Shown here piece after piece: positions 1-6,474 of a stretch of 7,366 nt of DNA. The first letter of the stretch is position 1. Each line of letters opens with the position of its first letter. A program made the position numbers and the translations under genes. The notes under the pieces were generated by a model. That model was not told the origin of the DNA. It searched no databases and saw only the letters and a list, made by a program, of their open reading frames with translations. Where the stretch lies: the NCBI GenBank assembly GCA_029936705.1, contig JAPYSD010000167.1, positions 1 to 7,366 of the forward strand. The letters run 5' to 3'. Source of the DNA: Croceicoccus sp. (GTDB lineage Bacteria > Pseudomonadota > Alphaproteobacteria > Sphingomonadales > Sphingomonadaceae).

Positions 1-1
1 T

Positions 2-1396
2 TTCCTCGACGAGCCTTCGGTCGAGGTGATGAACCGCATCGGGCTGGACTTCAACGCGGTGGGCAATCACGAACTGGACCGCGGGTGGCAGGAATTGCTG
101 CGCATGCAGAACGGCGGCTGCGAGCAGTTCGGCCTGCGCCAGCCCTGCCAGGTCGAGAATCCGTTCAAGGGCGCGAATTTCCAGTTCCTTGCCGCCAATG
201 TCCACCGGGCGGACGGCTCTCTCCTGTTCCCCGCCTATGGCATCAAGCGCTTCGGTTCGGGAGAGCGCGAGGTATCGGTTGCAGTCATCGGCTTGCCGCT
301 GCGTGGGATTCCTGCGCTGGTGTCGCCAACGGGAATCGAAGGGCTGACGTTCGGCGACGAGGCCGACGCGGTCAACGCACTGGTGCCGAAGCTGCTGGAA
401 CAGGGCGTCGATGCCATCATCGTCGCCATCCACCAGGGGTTCGAGAAGGACGGCTATTACGATTCGGGCGACGATTGCGGCGGTGCGATCGGACCGCTCA
501 ACGATATATTGAAGCGGCTCGATCCGCGGGTCGACGTCGTCATATCGGGCCATACGCACCGCTATTACATCTGCGAATACAGCCAGTTCGATCCCTCTCG
601 CGACTTCCTCGTCATCAGCACCGGCTATGGATCGGGCATGGTCGCGGACCTGGTGGTGACGGTCGATCCAGCAAAGCATGATGTGCGGGTCAAGGCCGCG
701 GAAATGGTGCTGGTCCAGTCCGACGACCCGAACTTCCGCCGTTTCGCCCCTGACCCCGAGATCGCTGCCTATGTCGCGCGATACGAGGACGCCTCGCGCG
801 CGGCGGCCGAGCGGCCTGCCGGCCGCATCTCGGGCCCGGCGCGCGAGGATGGCTGGGAGAACGCGCTCGGCAACCTGATCGCCGATGCGCAGCTTGCCGC
901 GACGCGCGCGAATGGCGCGCAGATCGCCTTCATGAACGAGGGCGGGGTGCGCACCGACCTGGTTCCGGGCGCGCCCGACGGAACCGTGACCTTCGGGCAG
1001 ATCTATGCCGTGCAGCCCTTCGGCAACGTGCTGATGACGATGGACCTGACCGGCGCGCAGATCGCCGCCGTGCTGGAGCAGCAATTCACCGTACCCGATT
1101 CGCCCGAGATCCTGTCGGTGTCCGACGGCTTTACCTATACGCTCGACCGGACGAAGCCGGTGGGGCAGCGCGTGTCCGACATGCGGCTTGGCGGCCAGCC
1201 GATCGCGCCCGATGCGAGCTACCGGGTCACGGTGAACAATTTCCTCGCAGGCGGCGGCGACCATTTTACGGTCTTCGCTCAGCCTGATGAGAAGACGGTA
1301 GGCCCGGTCGATCTCGACGCGTTCGAGGCGTGGATCGATAGCGAGGGCGGCCGGCAGCTGCCCGCGACGGACCGGATCACGATCATCGGCGAATAG
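2..1396 (+). CDS. UshA-like bifunctional metallophosphatase/5'-nucleotidase, 5' end missing
   Basis: The reading frame is open to the left edge, so the true start, the expected signal peptide and the first metal motif (DxH) lie outside the window; GTG at 26 and ATG at 29 are internal codons. The visible 464 residues hold most of the calcineurin-like phosphatase domain and the whole 5'-nucleotidase C-terminal domain. The metallophosphatase motifs GNHELD (62-79) and SGHTH (545-559) supply metal ligands. The C-terminal domain shows NALGNLIADA, the NEGGVR turn and NFLAGGGDHF, the last typical of the nucleotide-binding face of this family. Family members hydrolyse nucleoside 5'-phosphates or related phosphoesters in the periplasm. 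Four cysteines (codons 119, 146, 476, 572) would allow two disulfides, which fits export. The exact substrate cannot be read from the sequence; a 2',3'-cyclic phosphodiesterase is also possible. The gene ends 42 bp before glnE. Confidence 0.9.
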   Translation, partial: FLDEPSVEVMNRIGLDFNAVGNHELDRGWQELLRMQNGGCEQFGLRQPCQVENPFKGANFQFLAANVHRADGSLLFPAYGIKRFGSGEREVSVAVIGLPLRGIPALVSPTGIEGLTFGDEADAVNALVPKLLEQGVDAIIVAIHQGFEKDGYYDSGDDCGGAIGPLNDILKRLDPRVDVVISGHTHRYYICEYSQFDPSRDFLVISTGYGSGMVADLVVTVDPAKHDVRVKAAEMVLVQSDDPNFRRFAPDPEIAAYVARYEDASRAAAERPAGRISGPAREDGWENALGNLIADAQLAATRANGAQIAFMNEGGVRTDLVPGAPDGTVTFGQIYAVQPFGNVLMTMDLTGAQIAAVLEQQFTVPDSPEILSVSDGFTYTLDRTKPVGQRVSDMRLGGQPIAPDASYRVTVNNFLAGGGDHFTVFAQPDEKTVGPVDLDAFEAWIDSEGGRQLPATDRITIIGE

Positions 1397-1417
1397 CCGC
1401 GACTTGCCTGCCGCGGC
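1396..1417 (+). other. GC hairpin between nucleotidase stop and glnE
   Basis: GCCGCG (1396-1401) and CGCGGC (1412-1417) form a perfect 6-bp inverted repeat with a 10-nt loop, starting on the last base of the nucleotidase stop codon. No T-run follows, so it is not a standard intrinsic terminator. It could stabilise the upstream message or attenuate read-through into glnE, or be chance in GC-rich DNA. Confidence 0.3.
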
Positions 1418-1438
1418 CATGCGCGCCACATCGGGTCG

Positions 1439-4165
1439 ATGGTACAGAGAGTGATGTCCGCCGATTGGGAAGCCGCGCTGGGCCGCGCGCGCGCCCATTC
1501 CCCGTTCCTGTCCGACCTGCTGGAGCGCGAGGAGGACCTCGCTGCCCTGCTCGCCAGCGGGGAGGGAGAAGCCGCGCTGCAGGCGGCATTGTCGCGCGAG
1601 GATGCAGATGTCGGCGTGCGCCTGCGGCGGCAGCGACGCGCGCTCGCGCTGGTGCTGGGCGTGGGCGATCTGGCGGGGTTCTTTCCCCTCTCGCGCGTGA
1701 TGACGGAGCTTAGCGGTTTCGCGGACCGCGCGCTCGACACCGCCATGCGCGAGGCGATCGGCCACCGCGTTCCCGATCACGACGTCTGCGGCGATGCGCC
1801 GATCGGCATGGTGGCGCTGGCGCTGGGCAAACAGGGGGCGGGGGAGCTCAACTATTCGTCCGATATCGACCCGATCCTGCTCTATGATCCCCGGATAATA
1901 CCGCGCCGCGACCGTGATGAGCCAGGCGAAGCCTCACAAATGGCAGCAAGACGGCTGGTTCAGACCATGGGTGCGACCACGGCGGACGGTTACGTGCTGC
2001 GTGTCGACCTGCGGCTGCGGCCCGCGTCGGAAGTCAGCCCGCTGGCCATCAGCTATGACGCGGCGCTGACGCATTACGAAAGCTCGGCGCTGGCGTGGGA
2101 GCGCGCGGCTTTCATTCGCTCGCGCAGTGCGTCGGGCGATGTCGCGGCGGGCGATCGGTTCCTGCAGGCGATCCGGCCGTTCGTCTGGCGCAAGTCACTG
2201 GACTTCGGCGCGATCGACGAGATTTCGCGCCTCGTGCGGCGGATCCGCGAAAGCTATGACGGGCCGCCGCGACCGGGGCCGGGCTATGATCTCAAGCGCG
2301 GGCGGGGCGGCATCCGCGAGGTCGAGTTCTATGCCCAGACCCACCAGCTGATCCATGGCGGCCGCATCCCCGAACTGCGAGTGAGGGGAACGCGGCAGGC
2401 ACTGGACGCGCTGGCCGAGGCGGGGCTGATCGGCGCGGCCGATGCGCAGGAACTGGGCGAATGCTATGACCGGCTGCGCGTCATCGAACACCGGTTGCAG
2501 ATGGTGCGCGACCGGCAGACTCATGCGCTGCCCGCCGCGCAGGAGGAACTGGACAATGTCGCGCGGCTGGACGGGCTGGCCGATGGCGCCGCGCTGGTGG
2601 CCGAGCTGGACGAGGTGACATCCCGCGTCGGGGACCGTTTCGATCACCTGCTGGAAATGCACGGCGGCAATGCGCAGCCTGCCGCTTCCGCGCCGGCGAA
2701 CCTGGCGCAGCTGGGCTTCGACGATCCCGACGCGCTGGCCATCCGCATCGCGGGGTGGAAGGACGGGCGGGTCAAGTCGCTGCGCTCCGACGCGGCGCTT
2801 GCCGCCTTCGCCGAGATCGAGCCTGCGCTGCTGGCCGCGCTGGCGGGGGCGCCGATGCCGGAACGGGCCATCACGCGCTGGGAACAGATGCTGGCGCGGC
2901 TGCCGTCGGCTTTCAACCTGTTCAAGCTGCTCGCCGCGCGGCCCGGACTGCTCGACACGCTGGCGCGCGTGCTGGCGCTGTCGCCCACTCTGGCCGATGC
3001 GCTGGCGCGGCGCAGCGATCTGCTCGACACGCTGATCGACCGCACCGCCTTTGCCCTGCCGCCTTCGGTCGAGGCGCTGGAGCAGGATTATCACGCCGAT
3101 GCGCCGGATTACGAGATGCTGCTCGACCGCGTGCGGCGCGAGGTCAGCGAGCGGCGGTTCGCGCTGGGCGTGCAATTGATCGACCACGCGCACAACCCGC
3201 TTGAGATTGCTGCGGGCCTGTCACGTACGGCGGAAGCGGCGATCGACGTGCTGGCCGACGCGGCAGCGGGCAATTTCGCCGAAGAGCATGGGCGGATCGC
3301 GGGCAGCCGCCTGGTCGTGCTGGGCTTCGGGCGGCTGGGAGGCGGCGTGCTGACCCATGCCAGCGACCTCGACCTCGTCTATCTGTTCACCGGCGACTAC
3401 ACGGCGGAATCGGACGGGCGCAGGCCGCTGGGCGCCACGCAATATTTCAACCGGCTGGCCCAGCGGGTCAGCGCCGCGCTGTCGGTGCCCACCGCGGAAG
3501 GCGCGCTTTACGAAGTCGATACGCGGCTGCGGCCCTCAGGCTCGCAGGGGCTGCTGGCGGTCAGCACCGACAGCTTTGCCCGCTATCAGCGCGAGCAGGC
3601 GTGGACGTGGGAGCACATGGCGCTGATGCGTGCGCGCGTGCTGCACGGACCGGACGAAGCGCCCGCCATGCTGGCCGGTTTCGTGCGCGACCTGGTCGCC
3701 ATGAAGCGCGATCCCGAGGCATTGCGCGGCGCGGTGCTGGAGATGCGGGCCGAGATGGCGCGGCACAAGCCCGCGGCGGGCCCGCTCGACGTCAAGCTGC
3801 TGCGCGGCGGGCTGGTCGACCTAGAGTTCCTGACGCACTATTTGCAATTGCGCGAGCGGGGCGGGCCGGACGGCGCGTTCCTTGAACCGCATCTGCGCAA
3901 GGCGCTGACCGCGCTGGCAGGGGCGGGGCTGGTGTCGGATGAACTGATCGGGGCGCACGATCTGCTGACGCGGCTGCTCGTCTCGCTGCGGCTGGTGGCC
4001 CCGGATACGAAGGAATTGCCCAAAGGCGCGCGCGGGGTGCTTGTCGCCAATTGCCTTGAGGAAGGCGACTGGGATGCGCTGCTTGCCGCCCTCGACAAGG
4101 CGCGTCATGCGGTGGCAGAGGCCTGGGCGACGATCCTTGGCGAAACACTGGAGCTTGAACCATGA
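1439..4165 (+). CDS. glnE: Bifunctional glutamine synthetase adenylyltransferase / adenylyl-removing enzyme (GlnE)
   Basis: GlnE adenylylates glutamine synthetase on a tyrosine (less active) and removes the AMP by phosphorolysis, responding to PII and glutamine in the cytoplasm. At 908 residues it is close to the usual length (about 950 in E. coli). Two nucleotidyltransferase domains are visible. The N-terminal adenylyl-removing domain has GKQGAGELNYSSDIDP with Asp142 and Asp144, followed by RVDLRLRPASE. The C-terminal adenylyltransferase domain has GFGRLGGGVLTHASDLDLVY with Asp643 and Asp645, followed by EVDTRLRPSGSQG. Both acidic pairs are present, so both activities are probably retained. 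The start is uncertain: ATG at 1439 has no clear ribosome binding site, and ATG at 1454 (MSADWEAAL, 903 residues) is a good alternative, though AGAGAG at 1446-1451 lies very close to it. The stop overlaps the next start (ATGA). Confidence 0.96.
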   Translation: MVQRVMSADWEAALGRARAHSPFLSDLLEREEDLAALLASGEGEAALQAALSREDADVGVRLRRQRRALALVLGVGDLAGFFPLSRVMTELSGFADRALDTAMREAIGHRVPDHDVCGDAPIGMVALALGKQGAGELNYSSDIDPILLYDPRIIPRRDRDEPGEASQMAARRLVQTMGATTADGYVLRVDLRLRPASEVSPLAISYDAALTHYESSALAWERAAFIRSRSASGDVAAGDRFLQAIRPFVWRKSLDFGAIDEISRLVRRIRESYDGPPRPGPGYDLKRGRGGIREVEFYAQTHQLIHGGRIPELRVRGTRQALDALAEAGLIGAADAQELGECYDRLRVIEHRLQMVRDRQTHALPAAQEELDNVARLDGLADGAALVAELDEVTSRVGDRFDHLLEMHGGNAQPAASAPANLAQLGFDDPDALAIRIAGWKDGRVKSLRSDAALAAFAEIEPALLAALAGAPMPERAITRWEQMLARLPSAFNLFKLLAARPGLLDTLARVLALSPTLADALARRSDLLDTLIDRTAFALPPSVEALEQDYHADAPDYEMLLDRVRREVSERRFALGVQLIDHAHNPLEIAAGLSRTAEAAIDVLADAAAGNFAEEHGRIAGSRLVVLGFGRLGGGVLTHASDLDLVYLFTGDYTAESDGRRPLGATQYFNRLAQRVSAALSVPTAEGALYEVDTRLRPSGSQGLLAVSTDSFARYQREQAWTWEHMALMRARVLHGPDEAPAMLAGFVRDLVAMKRDPEALRGAVLEMRAEMARHKPAAGPLDVKLLRGGLVDLEFLTHYLQLRERGGPDGAFLEPHLRKALTALAGAGLVSDELIGAHDLLTRLLVSLRLVAPDTKELPKGARGVLVANCLEEGDWDALLAALDKARHAVAEAWATILGETLELEP
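4150..4153 (+). promoter_or_regulatory. Ribosome binding site of the peroxiredoxin gene
   Basis: GGAG lies inside the 3' end of glnE, eight bases before ATG at 4162. It supports that start and, with the ATGA overlap, coupled translation of the two genes. Confidence 0.6.
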
Positions 4166-4662
4166 ATGCCAGCAGTTCCGAACGGCCCGACGCGGGCGAT
4201 GCCTTTCCCAATGTCGCATTGGAAACGCCCGACGGGGGCAGCGTGTCGATCGGCGATTTCGCGGGCAAGCCGGCGGTGGTGTTCTTCTACCCCAAGGACA
4301 ACACGCCCGGCTGCACGACCGAGGCGAAGGATTTCACCGCGCTGAAGCCCGAGTTCGACAAGGCGGGGATCGCGGTGCTGGGGGTCAGCAAGGATCCCCC
4401 CAAAAGCCATCTGAAATTCATCGAGAAGCAGGAGCTGACCGTGCCGCTTGCCAGCGATACGGCGGCGGACAGCGGCAAGGACGGGCTGGCCGAGGCGCTG
4501 GGCATCTGGGTCGAGAAGAACATGTATGGCCGCACCTACATGGGGATGGAGCGCACGACGTTCCTGGTGAAGGGTGACGGCACGATCGCGCAGGTGTGGC
4601 GCAAGGTGAAGGTCAAGAACCACGCCGAGGCGGTGCTGGAGGCGGCGAAGGCGCTGGCCTGA
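4162..4662 (+). CDS. bcp: Bcp/PrxQ-type thiol peroxiredoxin, one-cysteine form
   Basis: The 166-residue product reduces hydrogen peroxide and organic hydroperoxides in the cytoplasm. It has the thioredoxin fold of the AhpC/TSA family. FFYPKDNTPGC (residues 41-51) carries the catalytic Pro44, Thr48 and peroxidatic Cys51, and Arg131 in ERTTFLV matches the conserved active-site arginine. In E. coli Bcp the resolving cysteine lies five residues after the peroxidatic one; here that place is Lys56, and Cys51 is the only cysteine in the protein. It must therefore work as a one-cysteine enzyme resolved by an outside thiol (inference). The start at 4162 is supported by GGAG upstream and by the overlap with glnE. 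The gene is probably co-transcribed with glnE and the DUF455 gene. Confidence 0.93.
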   Translation: MNASSSERPDAGDAFPNVALETPDGGSVSIGDFAGKPAVVFFYPKDNTPGCTTEAKDFTALKPEFDKAGIAVLGVSKDPPKSHLKFIEKQELTVPLASDTAADSGKDGLAEALGIWVEKNMYGRTYMGMERTTFLVKGDGTIAQVWRKVKVKNHAEAVLEAAKALA

Positions 4663-5450
4663 TGCGCACGGTGGCGCAGGCGATCCGCGCTGCCCTGCTG
4701 ACGGGCGAGCCGCGCGCCAAGGCGATGGCCGCGCGCGAGGTGGCCCGCGACTGGCGGCTGGGGAGGCTGGCGGCCGAGTTCGACGTCGCCATGCCCGACG
4801 AACCGGCGCGGCCCTACCGGCCCGAACTGCTGCCGCCCGGCCGCATGCCCAAGCGCGGGCGCGGCGGATCGGAACGCGCGCGCATCGCGCTGTGGCATTC
4901 GCTGGCGCATATCGAATTTGTCGCCATCGACCTCGCGCTCGACATGGCGGGGCGGTTCGGCGGGCAGGTGGGGCATGGCTTTGTCAGCGACTTCCTGGCG
5001 GTCGCGGCGGACGAGGCGATGCATTTCGCCCTGCTGGACCGCAAGCTGAAGAGTTTGGGGAGCGGGTATGGCGATCTGCCCGCGCATGGCGGATTGTGGG
5101 AAGCGGCGGCGGCCACGCGCCACGATGTCGCGGCGCGGCTGGCGATCGTGCCGATGGTGCTGGAAGCCCGCGGCCTGGACATCACGCCCGCGACGCGGGA
5201 CCGGGTGCGATCGCAAGGGGACGAAAATGGCGCGCGAATCCTGTCGCGAATCCTTGACGACGAGATTCGCCACGTGCGTTTCGGTACCAGCCATTTCGTC
5301 AGGCTGTGCCGTGACAGCGACGAAGACCCTGTCGAAAAATGGCAATTTCTACTGAAAAGCTGCTTTCGGGGAACGCTTAAGCCACCGTTCAACGACTCAG
5401 CGCGGGAGTCTGCCGGTCTGTCGCGCAGCTTCCGTGACGGTATTGTCTGA
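4662..5450 (+). CDS. DUF455 family ferritin-like protein with complete diiron ligand set
   Basis: This 262-residue protein has the pattern I recognise as DUF455, a ferritin-like four-helix family of unknown reaction. Candidate iron ligands fall in the expected order: Glu85 (HIEF), Glu118 and His121 (DEAMH), Glu168 (EARGLD), Glu201 and His204 (DEIRH), giving two ExxH motifs. The family signature YGDLPAHGGLWE is present at residues 136-147. No signal peptide or membrane segment is seen, so it is probably cytoplasmic. ATG at 4662 shares its A with the peroxiredoxin stop (TGATG), and GAAGG (4647-4651) is a plausible ribosome binding site. The frame is open further upstream to a GTG at 4596, but those 22 residues overlap the peroxiredoxin gene and look non-native. 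The last 120 bases are visibly richer in A+T than the rest. The family is assigned with confidence; its function is not known to me. Confidence 0.85.
   Translation: MRTVAQAIRAALLTGEPRAKAMAAREVARDWRLGRLAAEFDVAMPDEPARPYRPELLPPGRMPKRGRGGSERARIALWHSLAHIEFVAIDLALDMAGRFGGQVGHGFVSDFLAVAADEAMHFALLDRKLKSLGSGYGDLPAHGGLWEAAAATRHDVAARLAIVPMVLEARGLDITPATRDRVRSQGDENGARILSRILDDEIRHVRFGTSHFVRLCRDSDEDPVEKWQFLLKSCFRGTLKPPFNDSARESAGLSRSFRDGIV
5236..5410. promoter_or_regulatory. Cluster of five GANTC (CcrM-type) methylation sites
   Basis: GANTC occurs at 5236-5240, 5248-5252, 5264-5268, 5394-5398 and 5406-5410, all within the 3' end of the DUF455 gene. By eye I found only about ten others in the rest of the window. 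In alphaproteobacteria GANTC is the CcrM methylation site, and sites near promoters can affect GcrA-dependent transcription. Whether this group matters for the M23 gene downstream is inference. Confidence 0.25.
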
Positions 5451-5466
5451 TTAACCTTTTTTACCC
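5451..5466 (+). promoter_or_regulatory. CtrA-like half-site and T-run after the DUF455 stop
   Basis: TTAACC directly follows the DUF455 stop codon, then comes TTTTTTACCC. The first part matches the TTAACC core of CtrA half-sites known from Caulobacter; the second TTAA of the full TTAA-N7-TTAA consensus is only partly matched (TACC). The six-T run has no strong hairpin before it, so I do not call a terminator. I found no convincing sigma-70 -35/-10 pair in 5451-5560. Confidence 0.2.
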
Positions 5467-5560
5467 TAGCCAGTACGCATGAGAACGGCGGGGGGTTCCG
5501 ACGATCTCGAATTTTTTGAAGCAGCCTGACTGCCTGCGCCCGGATGCGTGCCCTTGAATG

Positions 5561-5655
5561 GGACCGGGCCCTGCGATGGCTGTGCCGGAGGGATCAACCG
5601 GCATCGTCTGCCCGGACGGAGTAGGGGGCGCGATGCCGAGACACAGAGGTTCGGC
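5561..5655 (+). ncRNA. Candidate structured, possibly switching 5' leader of the M23 gene
   Basis: Nested pairing is visible: CCGGGC (5564-5569) with GCCCGG (5610-5615), CGATG (5574-5578) with CATCG (5602-5606), and CCGG (5585-5588) with CCGG (5598-5601), closing a 9-nt loop AGGGATCAA. A competing 8-bp helix joins CGGCATCG (5599-5606) to CGATGCCG (5631-5638). The downstream strand can instead use GCCGA (5635-5639) to pair with TCGGC (5651-5655), which puts the ribosome binding site AGAGG in the loop. These exclusive pairings suggest a translational switch. No ligand or known riboswitch class is recognised, no energies were computed, and GC-rich DNA yields such matches by chance at a fair rate. 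Confidence 0.35.
5645..5649 (+). promoter_or_regulatory. Ribosome binding site of the M23 peptidase gene
   Basis: AGAGG lies nine bases before ATG at 5659. It favours that start over the in-frame GTG at 5548, which would add 37 residues rich in Gly and Arg ahead of an otherwise normal signal peptide. Confidence 0.65.
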
Positions 5656-5658
5656 AAT

Positions 5659-6408
5659 ATGCTTGGTAGTAATCGTTTCTTTCTTCCCGGTACCGCGCGT
5701 TTCGTCGCGCTGGGCACCATTGCGACGCTCTCGGCGGCCATGACCCCGACCGCGGCGCTTGCCCAGCCCGGCAGCAACACTGCGACCATGGCAGCCGCCG
5801 CGTCGACCGAGGTCGCGTCGAGCGTCGCCGCCGAGGCGAAGATCGCGGACACCAGTGCGGAAAAGTCCGATCCGCGCTACCGCAACCTGTTCGCCCGCTG
5901 GAAGTCGGTGGAAGTGGCGCAGGAAGTGCCTGCCCCGATGGCCGGCCGCCAGGCGATCAACATCCCGTCGCGCATGCCGCTGACGACCGCCCGTTTCACC
6001 AGCGATTACGGCATGCGCACGCATCCGGTGACCGGTCGCCGCGCCGGGCACAAGGGCATCGACATGGCCGCGCCTTCGGGCACGCCGATCTATGCGACCG
6101 CTGACGGCACCGTCGACATGGCGAAGTGGTACGGCGGCTATGGCAATTTCATCAAGATCGAGCATGGCGGCGACCTCGAGACTCGTTACGGCCATCTTTC
6201 CAAGCTGAATGTCCGTCCCGGGCAGGAAGTGAAGAAGGGCGACCTGATCGGTTTCGTGGGCAGCACCGGTCGTTCGACCGGACCGCACCTCCACTATGAA
6301 GTGCGCATCGCGGGCGAGGCGGTCGATCCGACCCCCTATCTGCACGCCGACACCTTCATGGAAGCGTTCGCATCGGCCACCAATACGGGCGCCGGCGGCC
6401 CCGAATAA
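5659..6408 (+). CDS. Exported M23 family (LytM-type) zinc metallopeptidase
   Basis: The 249-residue product probably cleaves peptide cross-links of peptidoglycan in the periplasm, acting in wall growth or cell separation. An N-terminal signal peptide (MLGSNRFFLP, hydrophobic stretch, then TAALA before Gln36) suggests cleavage after residue 35. Residues 36-105 are a low-complexity, Ala-rich linker without a clear domain, LysM repeat or long coiled coil. The M23 domain spans about 110-228. Zinc ligands His131 and Asp135 (GHKGID) and His212 (HLHYEV) are present, as are His179 (YGHL) and His210, so it looks active, unlike degenerate LytM activators such as EnvC. The segment SDYGMRTHPVTGR is typical of the family. 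It is separated by 208 bp from the upstream gene, has its own leader, and ends 15 bp before a strong terminator, so it is probably its own transcription unit. Confidence 0.92.
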   Translation: MLGSNRFFLPGTARFVALGTIATLSAAMTPTAALAQPGSNTATMAAAASTEVASSVAAEAKIADTSAEKSDPRYRNLFARWKSVEVAQEVPAPMAGRQAINIPSRMPLTTARFTSDYGMRTHPVTGRRAGHKGIDMAAPSGTPIYATADGTVDMAKWYGGYGNFIKIEHGGDLETRYGHLSKLNVRPGQEVKKGDLIGFVGSTGRSTGPHLHYEVRIAGEAVDPTPYLHADTFMEAFASATNTGAGGPE

Positions 6409-6423
6409 GGCCTCGCAATCGAA

Positions 6424-6469
6424 CACGAAAGGGCCCGGCAGAGCGGATCTGCCGGGCCCTTTTTTCGTG
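6424..6469 (+). terminator. Strong intrinsic terminator shared by convergent genes
   Basis: GGGCCCGGCAGA (6431-6442) pairs perfectly with TCTGCCGGGCCC (6448-6459) around a GCGGA loop, and TTTTTT (6460-6465) follows. AAA (6428-6430) extends the stem to 15 bp, and CACG/CGTG (6424-6427, 6466-6469) flank it. It ends the M23 transcript. On the minus strand the stem is followed by only three T's directly before CGTG-type sequence is crossed from the other side, so it may stop the PAS gene transcript less well. Confidence 0.92.
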
Positions 6470-6474
6470 AGTAT

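Noticed and set aside
2195..3193. 332-codon minus-strand ORF opposite glnE
   Set aside because: Gln/Arg-rich antisense shadow; glnE covers it with conserved domains.
5370..5389. EcfG-type stress promoter (GGAAC at 5370-5374 with CGTT at 5386-5389)
   Set aside because: The spacing is 11 bases, not the 16-18 expected.
5400..5462. Intrinsic terminator after the DUF455 gene
   Set aside because: The T-run at 5457-5462 is not preceded by a stable adjacent hairpin; GCGCG/CGCGC (5400-5404, 5422-5426) is too far upstream.
5479..5529. Short leader ORF of 16 codons (MRTAGGSDDLEFFEAA)
   Set aside because: No ribosome binding site upstream and nothing recognisable in the peptide; conservation in relatives would be needed to take it as real.
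5561..5640. Known ydaO/yuaA (c-di-AMP) or c-di-GMP riboswitch
   Set aside because: The leader precedes a wall hydrolase, as ydaO often does, but it is too short and I could not find the conserved cores of either class.
5548..5658. Longer M23 protein starting at GTG 5548
   Set aside because: The extra 37 residues are Gly/Arg-rich, lack a ribosome binding site and precede a complete signal peptide; ATG 5659 has AGAGG at good spacing.
5558..5743. 61-codon plus-strand ORF overlapping the M23 start in another frame
   Set aside because: No ribosome binding site; it runs through the signal-peptide region in a shadow frame and its sequence is Pro/Arg-rich.
5461..6426. 321-codon minus-strand ORF opposite the M23 gene
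   Set aside because: Arg/Gly/His-rich shadow typical of GC-rich antisense frames; the plus strand has a clear catalytic domain here.
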